Assembly (NCBI RefSeq): GCF_001039355.2
Contig: NW_019775896.1
Coordinates: 104,043-168,042, forward strand
Direction of reading: 5' to 3'
Length of the DNA: 64,000 nt
Origin: Lingula anatina
Lineage: Eukaryota; Brachiopoda; Lingulata; Lingulida; Lingulidae
Shown: positions 1 through 11,390 of the stretch, in pieces
How the letters are laid out: every line of letters begins with the position of its first letter
Numbering within the stretch: the stretch's first letter is position 1
The notes under the pieces: model-generated
What the model was told of the DNA's origin: nothing
The model's database searches: none
Seen by the model: only the letters and a program-made list of their open reading frames with translations
Position numbers and translations under genes: made by a program

Positions 1-220
1 ATCTTTTTTTGGGGGGGTCATCAATGCAGTATACCTAAAAACACAATAAAATTCCATCTATCCTATAATTAATTACATTAGGTTCAAAACTGACAGTTTT
101 TGCTCACATATCTTAAATCCATTTACTGGTGCAAGTGTAGAGTATATATATTCTCTAACAAAATACTATGGACACATTCAAGCAGATATGTAAACAGATC
201 AACAAAAATGCTTTGCTTAC

Positions 221-680
221 CTTCACCAATGGTACCCACATGTCCTTGCTGGCAGTGAAGCCATGTATAAACAATATAGAGCTCCTGTCTGGGGTCCTGG
301 TTCCCCTCTCCGCATAACAATAGGTGCGCTCTTCATTTTTTACATACCTAACACATAGTCCACTAGAGTAGAGCTGGTATCTGAAATTTCACAAATTTAT
401 ATATAGATATGTGTGTGCATGTGCATAAGCGTGCATGTGTGTGTGTGTGTGTGTGGAGGAAATATTAAAATATTTAGCTGCCTCTGTTTCAACAACAACA
501 AAATATGTATATATACTGTACAAAAACAATTTTGTGATATTATCCCCAGATTCATTTGATCACTCACCTCATATACCACTCAAACAACAAAGTGGGATGA
601 GTGTAATATAACAGCACTAAAACTACTGTGAGAATCACAACTGATGCTGCTGAATAAAACAGGAGAGTTGGAAGGACCAT
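221..680 (-). CDS. ABHD6: ABHD6-like monoacylglycerol lipase, first two coding exons (partial)
   Basis: Exons on the minus strand are 680-568 (ATG at 680; acceptor at 685 leaves 4 nt of 5' UTR) and 380-221. They join in phase and give 91 residues. Exon 1 encodes an N-terminal hydrophobic anchor (MVLPTLLFYSAASVVILTVV and following). Exon 2 encodes RYVKNEERTYCYAERG and then SILFIHGFTASKDMW, which matches the ABHD6 stretch around SILMLHGFSAHKDMW; HGF-x-A is the oxyanion-hole strand of the alpha/beta-hydrolase fold. In the family this is a membrane-anchored lipase facing the cytosol that cleaves 2-arachidonoylglycerol and other monoacylglycerols. The nucleophile serine and the rest of the triad lie beyond the left edge. 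The donor after exon 2 (AAG|GTAAGC) shows that the gene continues. Splice sites, phase and similarity agree, so the identification is good; distinction from other ABHD members rests on this N-terminal part only. Confidence 0.85.
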
Positions 681-2460
681 AATTCTGGAAATAAAATAAA
701 AATAATACAGTTAATACCAGTAATTAAACCTGATGATGCACAGCAGGTTGATATCAAAATGAAACAGACCAATATTGAAGGGTTAAAGTTCTTTTGTCAA
801 ACCAGCTCCTGTCTGCTAGTGCTGTACTCTGGACCTTTTAATGCATTGTGTCCTTAAGACCAATGTGAGTTGGTCAATGATCTCACCCTGGGCAATGGTC
901 AATGTCCTGTTTTACCAAGTGCTGTTTTCTAAGTTAGATTTTTTCCATTCAGGAAAATCGACTTTTTAAAGTCATTTGTTCATTTTCTACTGTTCATATT
1001 AGGCTTCAATCAAATAATCTACCTAATTACTAACTAGTGCAGTACAACGTACAACAGTACATTACCATAACCAATTAACAGTTCCAGTACGTGCTTGACA
1101 AAGGCGCGTACTGCGAGGTTTTTAATACACTTAGACACTCCAAATTAAGGATTTTCGAGTCCAATGTCAATGATTAATTCTACATTCGATCGATCTCACC
1201 TATTTTTTCGAGGCAGGCACAAAAACCCGTTTCGTGATGATAGTAGCAACTTCTCAGTGGGTGCAGTAATTGTTTTCAAGCCTCCTTCACTGAAAATCTA
1301 GCATCCGCATTCAGTCCAAGACAGTCCCTTTTTTATATGCAAAAAGATGACGATCCGGATAAAAGCATTATTAAGAATACCTCATCAGATTTCCCAACGT
1401 TTTTTTTCCATCAGAATTTATCCCCATTTGTGTGGCGTGAAGAAGGATTAAACCCTCCTTCAGTTAACTTGAAAATTTAAAGCCAAATTAAATTTTCCTT
1501 GAAAAAAATGCAACTCCTTCTACTCAACGTGCCATAAAATTTCTTGTTCTACTCAACAATATAATTATTTGCCCCTTTTCTGCACTTGGATCCATGTTTT
1601 ATATAATTTCTAACAAAATAATCTACTTCTGCATGACTGGTCAGTCAATTAGATCGACGTGATTTCCTTTATATTTTAGATCGGCATATTGACGTCAGGT
1701 GTTTTTATTTGAGTGGTTTTATCATTTTTAATGTTTAGATTGGGAAAGATACATGTAGATCTAATTAGACTTTGGGGCATTTTCAAAACATTGGGCGAAG
1801 GGTAGGCCAGTAAGAATGAGTGAATATTTTATATAACTCTTTATACGTGGAGGTTCTTCTCCTCATATTCACGAGAACGTGCCTAGCTGAGAACATGACA
1901 GCTGCATTGGCCATATCAATTCATGTGATACACCCTCGGTGACCGAAATTATTGGTATATAATGATAACATGGCACTGTCTTTCGCAGCTAATAGACATA
2001 GACAATGCGCAGTAGACTTTGAAAAAGGCCCCATACAAAAAATGTTAATAATAACATTTTCCTGGAAATTTTAACAATGTCCTCTGTATCATCATGGTGT
2101 ACCCATATAAAACCGATCTGTAATCTAAGTCGACTTCTTCATTTCTAACTTTTACAGCCACATTTATCGTTTTTAAAATGCAAACACTTTCTATAGGCAG
2201 CATTGTATTTTATTGAAAAAATATAAGAATTGAATAAAAATTGTTTTACATACACCCATGTTTTGATTTTTTTTTCTTAATGATAATTTTAAAAATAGTA
2301 ATCTATGATGAATAAGAAAATACACGTACGTTTAGGCCTTTTGGCTTTCACACAGTCCAGTAACCCTGAGTTTCTGAAGTCAGTGGAAATTGCCTCCATA
2401 ATGCATGCTAAAAATGAGCTATTCCCAGTGAATTGTGAGACACGGGGTGCGTCTAAGGGT

Positions 2461-2670
2461 CCATTCCCAATGGAACTATAGGTCTACGTAGATCGATCCA
2501 ACTTCACGGGGACCCTCGCTGAACGCAATCAGATAAAGAGATTCACGTGCCTCCTACTGGCGTTGAGTAAAGTAAAGCTGATGATTATACAAGTACGCTG
2601 GCAGAAAGAGTTAGAGTCCCCGCGGAGTTAGATCGATGTACGTAGACCGATAGTTTCAGTGGGAATGAGC
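2461..2670. mobile_element. Short inverted-repeat element (MITE), family 1
   Basis: The ends are imperfect inverted repeats: the left starts CATTCCCAATGGAACTATAG and includes GTCTACGTAGATCGATC and GGGGACCCTCGCTGAACGC; the right carries GTCCCCGCGGAGTTAGATCG followed by GTACGTAGACCGATAG and GTGGGAATG. No coding capacity. The GGGGAYCCTCGCTGAA-x-GCAATCAG block recurs at 20341-20583 and in a weaker copy near 9835. I infer a non-autonomous DNA transposon; no target duplication was clear. Confidence 0.6.
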
Positions 2671-4947
2671 TCTTGTGGACACTGGGATTCAAAACAACTG
2701 TTAAAAGCTCAACACGCAGGACATGCACTATTCCAGTCACGTGGCTGGTCCCGTAGAACAGTTTATTCACTTTACACGTAATACGTCTTTCAGGTAAGAT
2801 GTCAACGTATAAATTTATTCATTATATTACAAACCTTAGATGACTCTGAAAACAAGTAATGTAGGCGATGCGATGACCGTCTATCATTTCGATGAGTCGA
2901 CTTTTGGCTTTTGTTAAAATTTCAAATTAAACATTCGATGATAAAGTGTAATTGTGATGAACGTCAGATAATAAGTGGTTAATTTGAGGGCCAATTTTGT
3001 AAGTGGCTTTGATGTAATTCGTCGGTCAGTCTTTTTGAAGTTATGATGAAATAATGATGAGATATCAAATGGGGACTTCCCCTTAACTTTCCTGTCCCTT
3101 GTTAACTGGTGCAATTTGTATTTGCATGAACCTTGGACAAATGAAACGGCCCATTCCATTTGTCCAAATGTGAACCAAGATTTCTGCTGGTCCAACCACG
3201 AACTTTCTCTTTTCAGCAGAGGGGGCTGAATGCGCCCTTTAATAAAATAATAATAATTTTATAGAGCACAGGAATGTTTTACATTTAATGCCTCCGTAAC
3301 TACTAGTAGTAAAAATACAATGTTATACCACATACATTAAAGATGGTACAGGTAAGTGGATAGGACTCCTTATATTAGCCGCTTATCACACGTGTTTTAA
3401 AATCACCTTATTTACAAAATTTGCTATAGCAGTCTTGTCCTTTCTCTCTTTTAATCGCCAAATCAGTTTTGTAATTTAGGAGGTCCCATGATTTCCCTTA
3501 TATGCAATAGGATATTAGCTCTGTGATTATGATAAAGGGCCACTTACACGTAAACATCCTGGGATCTAGCTAATTACTATAAAGTGGGTTCCGGGATTTT
3601 TCAAAGGGCAGGAAAAGGGGGAGGGGACAAGGATGATATGTTTTTGCCGTGTTCGCCCGCCAAGATAAAATACATCTGACATAAGTCCCACATACATTTA
3701 CTATACGACACAAGATATGGAAAATACTGTACCATTGTTTTGTCGCGTTTCGCCTGATATGATCATACTTTTAAATGCATAAAGTATCCTTATAATATGA
3801 ATATGCTTCATCTAGAACAATGTTATTTACTTATAATGGTTGACTTTACGAGTCCACATAATTACTATGTGCCCACTGAAGTTGTCGAATTTGAACGGAT
3901 GTGAGATTGATTCCTTTCCTGGACAATTGTTTCAATGATAAATCCAATTTACTCTTATTACCTGGATTGTTTACCAAGAAACCCTATATATACCGACCGC
4001 TGTTTGAAATTCTGGGTACTTCAACCAAGAGCCAGAGGCTTTTATAAGACTAGTACTAGAGATACCAAGGCTGGAAAACGCGTGAATTTGACACAGAATA
4101 TAAACGATACTTAGAAAGTCTAGAAACCAAGGTAACTTGATATTTTTTTCATAAATTTGCATTTAGTTTTCTAGAATCTACCGACTGAAACGATATTGGA
4201 ACTAAGGAAACTTGGCTTTGCTAGTATTTTGTAAATACAGTTAGCCTAGGAACGAAGGTTGCTTAAATCCTCAAGTATTGACAGTATTATATATAGATGT
4301 TCAGTATATGACAGTATGCTCTTAGTCACCCCGCTGATTAGGAACATCTCAAAATACTGGACAGTTTGGTCCAGATAAGTAAGGTTTTTTAGGTTCAGAT
4401 AAGTAAGTTTTATACACATCTTTACATGTTGCCAATTTTTTCCCAGTGTGTAAAAGTGAGCCTTACTCGAAGGCGAGATGATATTCTCTCGAATATTGAT
4501 AGCTTTATATTTTAATAATAATTCTCTCGAAAAATACCTACATTGGTATTGTATGCATGTGGGCATTTTGGTACGTAAACAAATTATATTTTTAGTAAAA
4601 TTCCCATATGCCCTTTGATCAATGCAAAACGTCAGCTATTTGGTTGCAGTTTTAAAATGAATAATTATGTATATCATGGAGATGAATTTACAATTTAGAA
4701 TTGTTAAACTGGTTTTCGAATTCATGAAATACTACTTAGGTGCTGGTAGGTTGTTTTGATAGAAAACTGCCACCCTGACAGATCCCTCTCTGGTATGACT
4801 CGAGCGTTCTGTCACCATTCTGTAACCAAACCGTCGTACTCCCGGTAGTCTCAAAATCAAGATATGTTGCTCTTGTAAAACTTTGTGGGGTTTGTGAATG
4901 CTGTAAACACAGGAGATGGGTGTTTTTATTTCATAATTTATATAGTT

Positions 4948-4954
4948 TATATAA
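4948..4954 (+). promoter_or_regulatory. TATA box of the cysteine-rich peptide gene
   Basis: TATATAA lies 49 bp before the start codon at 5003. A start site about 25-30 bp downstream would leave a short 5' UTR of roughly 20-30 nt. Position is plausible, but the surrounding sequence is AT-rich and chance matches are common. Confidence 0.4.
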
Positions 4955-5002
4955 TGATTTATGATTTACTTTAATATCATGGCAGTCATAATTTGAGACG
5001 AG

Positions 5003-5101
5003 ATGGTGTCCGCGCGACTATCCTGTTGTTTGGTGCTGGCAGTTTTACTGGTCACGAGTAGCGGTAAGTAAAGTATTCACCATCTTCATGAGAATTCCTT
5101 T

Positions 5102-5138
<37 letters not shown>

Positions 5139-5382
5139 AAATGAAAATAAAAAACTAACAAACGAGACAAAACCAATCAAAATTTATCATTAGCACCTGC
5201 ATTCAAAACACGTTTTTCTTTCAGTCATTTCCTCCTCAAAGTCGAAGACCCAAAAATGTAATGGCGACCCAAGAGGGCCCCTCTCCGGCTACTGCTGTGG
5301 TCGAGGATGTGCTGGCTGCCCGGATGACCACTGGTGTGACATCCATCCGACTGACATGTGGGCAGTCTGCTGTCCAAACTAG
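5003..5382 (+). CDS. Secreted cysteine-rich peptide precursor, two exons, unknown family
   Basis: Exon 1 is 5003-5063 (donor GCG|GTAAGT) and exon 2 is 5225-5382 (acceptor TTTCTTTCAG), joining in phase to give 72 residues. Residues 1-21 (MVSARLSCCLVLAVLLVTSS and one more) form a clear signal peptide with a hydrophobic core. The mature part is basic at first (SSSKSKTQK) and then carries eight cysteines spaced C-x11-CC-x3-C-x2-C-x5-C-x10-CC, ending CCPN. Small size, signal peptide and even cysteine count point to a disulfide-bonded extracellular peptide. I do not recognise the family; the spacing differs from the WAP, defensin and antistasin patterns I know. Defence peptide, protease inhibitor or signalling peptide are all possible, and no function is claimed. 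A TATA box 49 bp upstream and AATAAA at 5506 frame the gene. The 161-bp intron contains a (TC)n tract. Confidence 0.75.
5104..5135. repeat. (TC)n microsatellite
   Basis: About 16 TC units inside the intron of the cysteine-rich peptide gene, ending about 90 bp before its acceptor. Confidence 0.9.
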
Positions 5383-5505
5383 TCCTTGTTGGCACAGAAG
5401 AAAGGACCAATAACACAAGACATTATGCCGATCACTCTGTTGCTTTCGTTTTTCTCTGATTTTTGTTTCCAACTCCTTTGAATGCCTTGTCCTGTTCTCA
5501 TGTGA

Positions 5506-5511
5506 AATAAA
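5506..5511 (+). terminator. Polyadenylation signal of the cysteine-rich peptide gene
   Basis: AATAAA 124 bp after the stop codon at 5382, giving a compact 3' UTR. Confidence 0.55.
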
Positions 5512-6930
5512 TTGTCATAGTATTTGGCCAAAATGTGAATTACAATCAGTCATCGCTGATTAATTAATTTTTGTGGAATTCAATTATCATTGTAATTTTT
5601 CAAGAATTGTGAATCATGAATGATAAAATGGAATCAACCTCTGCCTTCAAAGATCTCTTATTACTACAAAGGGCGCATGTTGAGAATTTTGATAACATAA
5701 AAGTTTTAATGCATGTGGGAAAGAAACCATCTTTGAGAAATAAAGCGCATTTGTGAGATTTGACATTTCATGTTCACGTTAAGTAGTTTATCGAAACCCT
5801 ATACACAGCTGCTTGAAAACGAACTATAGAACCTTGTAGAAGTGAAACGAGAAGGGCACGTTTTTATGATGACGGGGAATAGATCAAGGTTCAAAAACAT
5901 TTTTGATGTTTTTTTGGTTCTCCGTCAGTTTTTATTTAATCTTTATTCTGCATTACAAATTGTGTTTAATTGTAAAATGCTGATATCGTTTTTGATTGTG
6001 TTGTCGAGTGGATAATGTATATGAAATAGGTCCACCGTGACGTAGCGATGTTGTGTTTGCCGGTCTATTCTGATATCTTTTTTTTTTCTGGAATTTTCTT
6101 TTGAATGGTATTCTTTTCACCTTCTAATTCTATTTATTTGTTAATTAATAGGAAATCATATTGGGAGTCTTAATTTGGAATTCGAATTACTTTTGAACTT
6201 AATCTCACTGGACCACGTGGTAAAATAACTGATCCTCTAGTTATTAATATCTTGACATTAATCTTTGCCAATTTTCAAATTTGATCAAAACTTTTACAAC
6301 AATAAACTACCCAGTTAAGTTATAAAATTAACGTGGTTTTGCACTGATAAGGCAACCAAATTGAATACAAAAATTTTAGAGAAATACTACAAAAAGTAGT
6401 TACTTATTACGTGAAAATGATCGTAATTATTCTGATTGTTGAACTTCTTTTACCAAAGAGAGCATTTCTCTGTATCTAGAGTAAGAAAAAATTTCAATTA
6501 TTAAGTAAATGATAAAAAAAATATAAATAAAATAAAATAAAATTGAGTGAAAATTGAAAAATCAAAAACATGTAAAAAAACCTGTAAAAAAACAACAATG
6601 ATAAAAGAACTCTGCATATGGTTCCAAATTTGTTTATAATCATAATATCAATTATCTTCATCACTATTATTATAATAATTATTACTCCACGTAGATGCTG
6701 CCAATTCCGTTACAATAAATCTATAAGACTTTCTTTTCCTCCATTTATCACAATCAGGGACCAATGTTGTTTTCCTCCAGTTAATAAACGAGCATCACAA
6801 ATAACACACTATGTAAATACAGTACAGGCTCACAAAGTGCGAGTTGTCTTTGAACACCCCAACCCTCTCTTTTCACATTTTAATGTGATGAAAATTAATG
6901 AGCTGGTTGGTGGAAATTAATTTTAAAATG

Positions 6931-6933
6931 AAA

Positions 6934-6980
<47 letters not shown>

Positions 6981-6981
6981 A
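6931..6981. repeat. (AAAT)n microsatellite
   Basis: About 13 tetranucleotide units in intergenic sequence. Confidence 0.9.
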
Positions 6982-8092
6982 TGAAAAATGATAACTAAAT
7001 ATAAAATAAAAAAACAGTAATAGTATATTTTCCCATAAAAAGCAGTTATCATCTATTAATATATTTAGCATAATAGATGCAGATTTTTTACTTCAGAACA
7101 GCCACTGACCATCAAAGACAAATGTAAAATGAACCTTACAACAGCTATTTCTGTTACAAACTACACCTTCTAAACCAATGAATTATTCCAACAATAAAAC
7201 AGAGCAGGGCCATTCAACCAGTAATCAAAGATTTTCCTTAATAAATAATTTTACATTGATGCAAGCAAAAAATGCCAAAGAACCCATCATCCAAGAGATT
7301 TAAAATCAGCTTAAAAACAAATGCAGGGTGTCAAATTAAAACAGACCTTCAGAAAGAAGGAAATAAAGAATTCAGAAAAATGGAGAAAATAGAAATTTTG
7401 TTGCTAAAGTATAACAAAAATAGGAATTATTCTACTGCAAAGATATCCTATAAACACCCCTGAAGCCATCACTGTCCACTAACTGTGTTCATTTACTTGT
7501 AGTGCACCTCACAATCTTATTGCAACAAGAAGTGTTCCACTTTAGCCAGATAATGCATACTATAGCTTACGCCCAAGTATTTAGAAATTCTATAAACAGT
7601 TCAAGGTATCCACAAACTCTAGATTATTGTATTTTCTATTATCCACATGAAATGACACAAAAAATTGCTATTTTTTCTTCAAGGGAAAAATAGAAATATC
7701 TCCAAAAATGTGAACTTGCCACCCTGCATGTATCATAAGCAATAAATTTAAAGAGCACTTCAAGTGCTTCTCTCTTGGCATCACTGTACCATTGACATAT
7801 TGCGATTTTATTTATTTTTTACATTTATCGCATGATATTGTTAACACTATTTATTACACTGTTATCTTTCCTATTTCGGCAGAGTCATCATCAAATAAAC
7901 CACACAAGGCACCGCCTCAATAATGTTTTGCTCCAAGGGACAAGAAATACATGATGTTGATAATTTCTTACTATATAGTCAAAAATATTTCAAGGTCATT
8001 TTCTGGAGACACTGAACTGAATCGAACATCTATGCTCGTGGGCCTTACTTGATAAGAACTATGCTCAATTTTTTTTTTAATTTCAAGAGCAA

Positions 8093-8123
<31 letters not shown>

Positions 8124-9834
8124 TTACTGTTTTGACCAGCTTAGGATCAAGCATTAATAGTACGCCTAAAAAGAAGCTATTGGTCTAGTTTTATAAAATG
8201 AAATTGTACAGGATTGCTTACTTTTGCATTCAGATAAAATCCTGCAAAAAATAAAACAGCAATTTCATTCTCAAAGTTCAGACTAACTTTCTACTCCATA
8301 AGTTCTTTTGCCAAACAGAGACATGCCAAATGAGAAACAGAGTGAGAGAGACGCAAATGAAACTCCAAGGAATCAACTTAACCCTATCTTCCTTTAATCA
8401 TGACTCCTTTAAGCAAAATTTTAACTTTTTGAAGAGAGAAAACACAGTTGAGGTGGAAACACAGACTCATGATCATGGTCTCTTCTATTTTCTTTTTACA
8501 AGATACAAAATCCTACCATTATTCAGTGTCATTAAATGACAGTTGCAATTAAATTGACGACAAGCAAAACCTTAACATTATATGTTATATATATGCTTAT
8601 GATAACACTCCTATGTTTATACACCATCTTATAAGATAATTAATTTCTTACAAATTGAGAATTGCATTACATTACCTGTAACTGTAAAAATCCTTGATAC
8701 AACTAGGGGAAGCTAGCTCTTTACACATTCAATATTTAAAGAAGTGACATCATCTACCACACAATAATGACAAAAACATTTCTTGTACCTTATAAGGGCC
8801 AGTCTCACTTTTTAGACCAAAATTTTTGTCTCAACCCAAGTACAGTTCCATTAATTAATCCTTTAGTCCCGTTTTATAACAAAAAAGATCTGGCTCGTTT
8901 TTAAAACCAAAACTAGCTATTATTAAGTGGACTTCTGCACAGAGAAAATCCAACATTTTTGTCTTGAAGTTGAGAACAATTTTTATGCTAAAGTTTATTT
9001 GTAAAACTGACCAAAGGTTACTAAAATTCAGTAAACTTGGGACAAAGTTGATGAGATAGGTCGTGTTTAATGTCAGTTGCTGCTTGAACAACATATACCG
9101 AGTTGTATAATGCTGTCAACAAGAACCACCTAACAACCCAGAAAGGACTGTCTGTTTTACACAAAATAAGAAAAAGTTATGGTATATTCCCTTTCACAGT
9201 GACAAACGACTCCATTCTACAAGCTTAATCATGACTGGCCATTTAATCCAATTCAGTAAAATTCTTACAGGTTTGATAAAATAACAAGCATGGGGGTTGT
9301 TTTTGTTACTTTTCAGAGAGTTCCAAGGTATGATTACAAAGAAAGTGGTCATGTTTGGGTGGATATCTTGAAGTGGGTTCTTCTTACCTAATTTGTACAA
9401 ATTTTCATAAACATATCTGATTCTGTGATGGCAATAAAAAGGACCAGAAACTGTATAACAGTTATAATTTCTAACCACAAAGAGGCAATCAGATCTCCTT
9501 CATGTCAACTCCGCTGCCACTGTATTTGAAATAAAGCCCCTACGGGCCCTAGCTCCAACGCCAAGTTACTGATATGGTTAGGAAATCACAATAATAAGCC
9601 ACCAAAAGTGATGAATTCTAGTGTGTACATATCTTAAAATACAGTTTATATATTTATTGTATTCCTCATTCTACAAATACCTTGAACTGGTGGCACATTA
9701 AAAGATGACCTGCACCTAACAAGAGTGTCCATAGCAACATCAACAGCCGAGTTTAAGAACTTAACTTAATAAAACGCTGCCTAAGCTTAGAATTTGAAGC
9801 CAATCTAATCCCTCTGTTGTCTCGCTGGGCACAT

Positions 9835-10075
9835 TTTCAATGAAACTATCATCTTATAAAAGTAGATCCAACTCGGCAGGTATTCTGGCTGAATGCAATC
9901 AGTTTAACAGATTAACGCGCCCCCTCTTGCTTTCAACCTACTTGTATAATCACCTGTATGCTAGACAATGTCAGGAGGAGGGATGCAAATCTCTTCATCT
10001 GATTGCAATTAGCAAGGCCCTGCTTAATTAGATTGAACTACACGGAAGACAGTTTAATTGGGAATTAATTGAACC
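9835..10075. mobile_element. Degenerate inverted-repeat element, family 1
   Basis: The left part (GTAGATCCAACTCGGCAGG, then CTGGCTGAATGCAATCAG) and the inverted right part (CTGATTGCAATTAGCAAGGC, then TTAGATTGAACTACACGG) resemble the family seen at 2461-2670 and 20341-20583. Pairing is imperfect, so this is an old copy. Confidence 0.4.
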
Positions 10076-11324
10076 CATTGATGCTTTTGTGATTTGGTTA
10101 AGTTGTGTTCCATGCCAAGCTGTTGTTATGGTAAGAAATCACAATTATACAAAAAACTGAGTTAAGCTGTTGTAAGATAAGCCATCCCAACTTGGCTGAA
10201 AATGCGACCGAAGCATTATCTTGTCCTCCCCACTTATTTGGTATCTGCATTACAAAGTAGAAACACAGTAAGGGAAACGGGGGACAAAGTTACAAAACAT
10301 GAATGATAAAATATATTCTAAAAATCACCGTGCTATAGAACAAAAGCAATTCCATACTGTTCCACTGATAATAATAAGAAGAAGAGAATTGGCAAACTAA
10401 GTGTATCAGAAATAGATCATAATATTACTATTCAACTTGGTCCCGTCCCCTTGCGCATCTTAGGGACAACTTTCCTTGTTCTGCCATTATTCTAAATCGC
10501 AATAGAGAAATATGGAACTATAATACAGCACATTTAATATACACTTTGTTAGGATAATACATTATTTAAAAAAATCAAAAGGAAAACTTGCCGATAAAAA
10601 TATCTACACAATTTTCTAGGCCTAGGGCCTCTATACAGCACAAATAAATTGACAATAAAAAACATGCACGGATCTTGCATTAAATACAACATTCTCTTTT
10701 TCACCAGTACTATGATAAATAGTAAAAATCAATCAACTAACAAAAACAAGGGCAAAACATAAAATACCTTGTATTCTGCTTGAAGAGATCGCTAAGACTG
10801 CCTCCATAAAAGATCATGCAAACTTGATGCAAATTATACTACACCCCTTTTTTTTTTTACAGCAAGTATTAGCATTCACAATGCCAAGCAATCGCATAAT
10901 CTGTTCAAAATATCCCAGGCAACTGCCAGGTTAGCACATCAATTAAAGCATTTAGGCTTCTTTTATACTGGAACTTGCTAATGAATGATTTGATAATTGA
11001 ATCTTTTCAAATGGCATAAATTGTGAAAATACAACCAGGCAGTTGTATTCTGAATTGTGAATGAAAGTTTTAACAATATGGTAAAAATAGGTTGACATTC
11101 ATTTGCCATTAGTCTGTTTTATCTTCTTCATTGTCTTATATATATCCACTATTACAAAACTTACATTTCCATGGTAACAAGCTTTCAGATGTGCCCATTA
11201 CAGCAAATGGACAGTTATCTATATTTTTCATTCTCTATAGTAGCAAGTATACAGAACTACAGTTAGCCACGTTACTGGGCAAGTCATTTATGGTTTCCCT
11301 TCAGTATCCAAAGTAGCAGGCTTA

Positions 11325-11390
11325 CTGTTACCATGGCACCTTGGGTATCCATAGAAACTGTTACCATGGCACCTTATGTATCCATAGAAA
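11325..11390 (-). repeat. 33-bp tandem duplication across the NR2C stop codon
   Basis: Two copies, 11325-11357 and 11358-11390. Each is 11 codons, so the frame is kept. The coding-strand copy nearest the gene ends in TAA (stop, 11376-11374) where the next copy has CAA. After the stop the frame stays open for 29 more codons, to a TGA at 11284-11286. Confidence 0.85.

Larger units (their letters stand above)
685..5002. other. Intergenic region between ABHD6 and the cysteine-rich peptide gene
   Basis: I see no exon with homology here. The right-hand end of the ABHD6 minus-strand gene and its promoter should lie in the first kilobase. The stretch holds one inverted-repeat element at 2461-2670 and otherwise AT-rich sequence. 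Open frames such as that at 2914-3195 (-) lack splice or homology support. Confidence 0.5.
5512..11283. other. Intergenic region and probable NR2C 3' UTR
   Basis: No homologous exon was found. The right-hand part must contain the 3' UTR of the minus-strand NR2C gene, whose cleavage site I could not place. Contents include (AAAT)n at 6931-6981, an A-rich run near 8090-8120, a degenerate inverted-repeat element near 9835-10075, and a dispersed ~65-bp repeat at 9108-9175 that recurs at 55800-55865. Open frames here are short and lack support. Confidence 0.5.

Noticed and set aside
2914-3195. 93-codon minus-strand open frame near ABHD6
   Set aside because: No domain, no splice partners, nothing similar in memory.
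4246-4566. 106-codon minus-strand open frame upstream of the peptide gene
   Set aside because: Unremarkable composition for AT-rich DNA and no homology.
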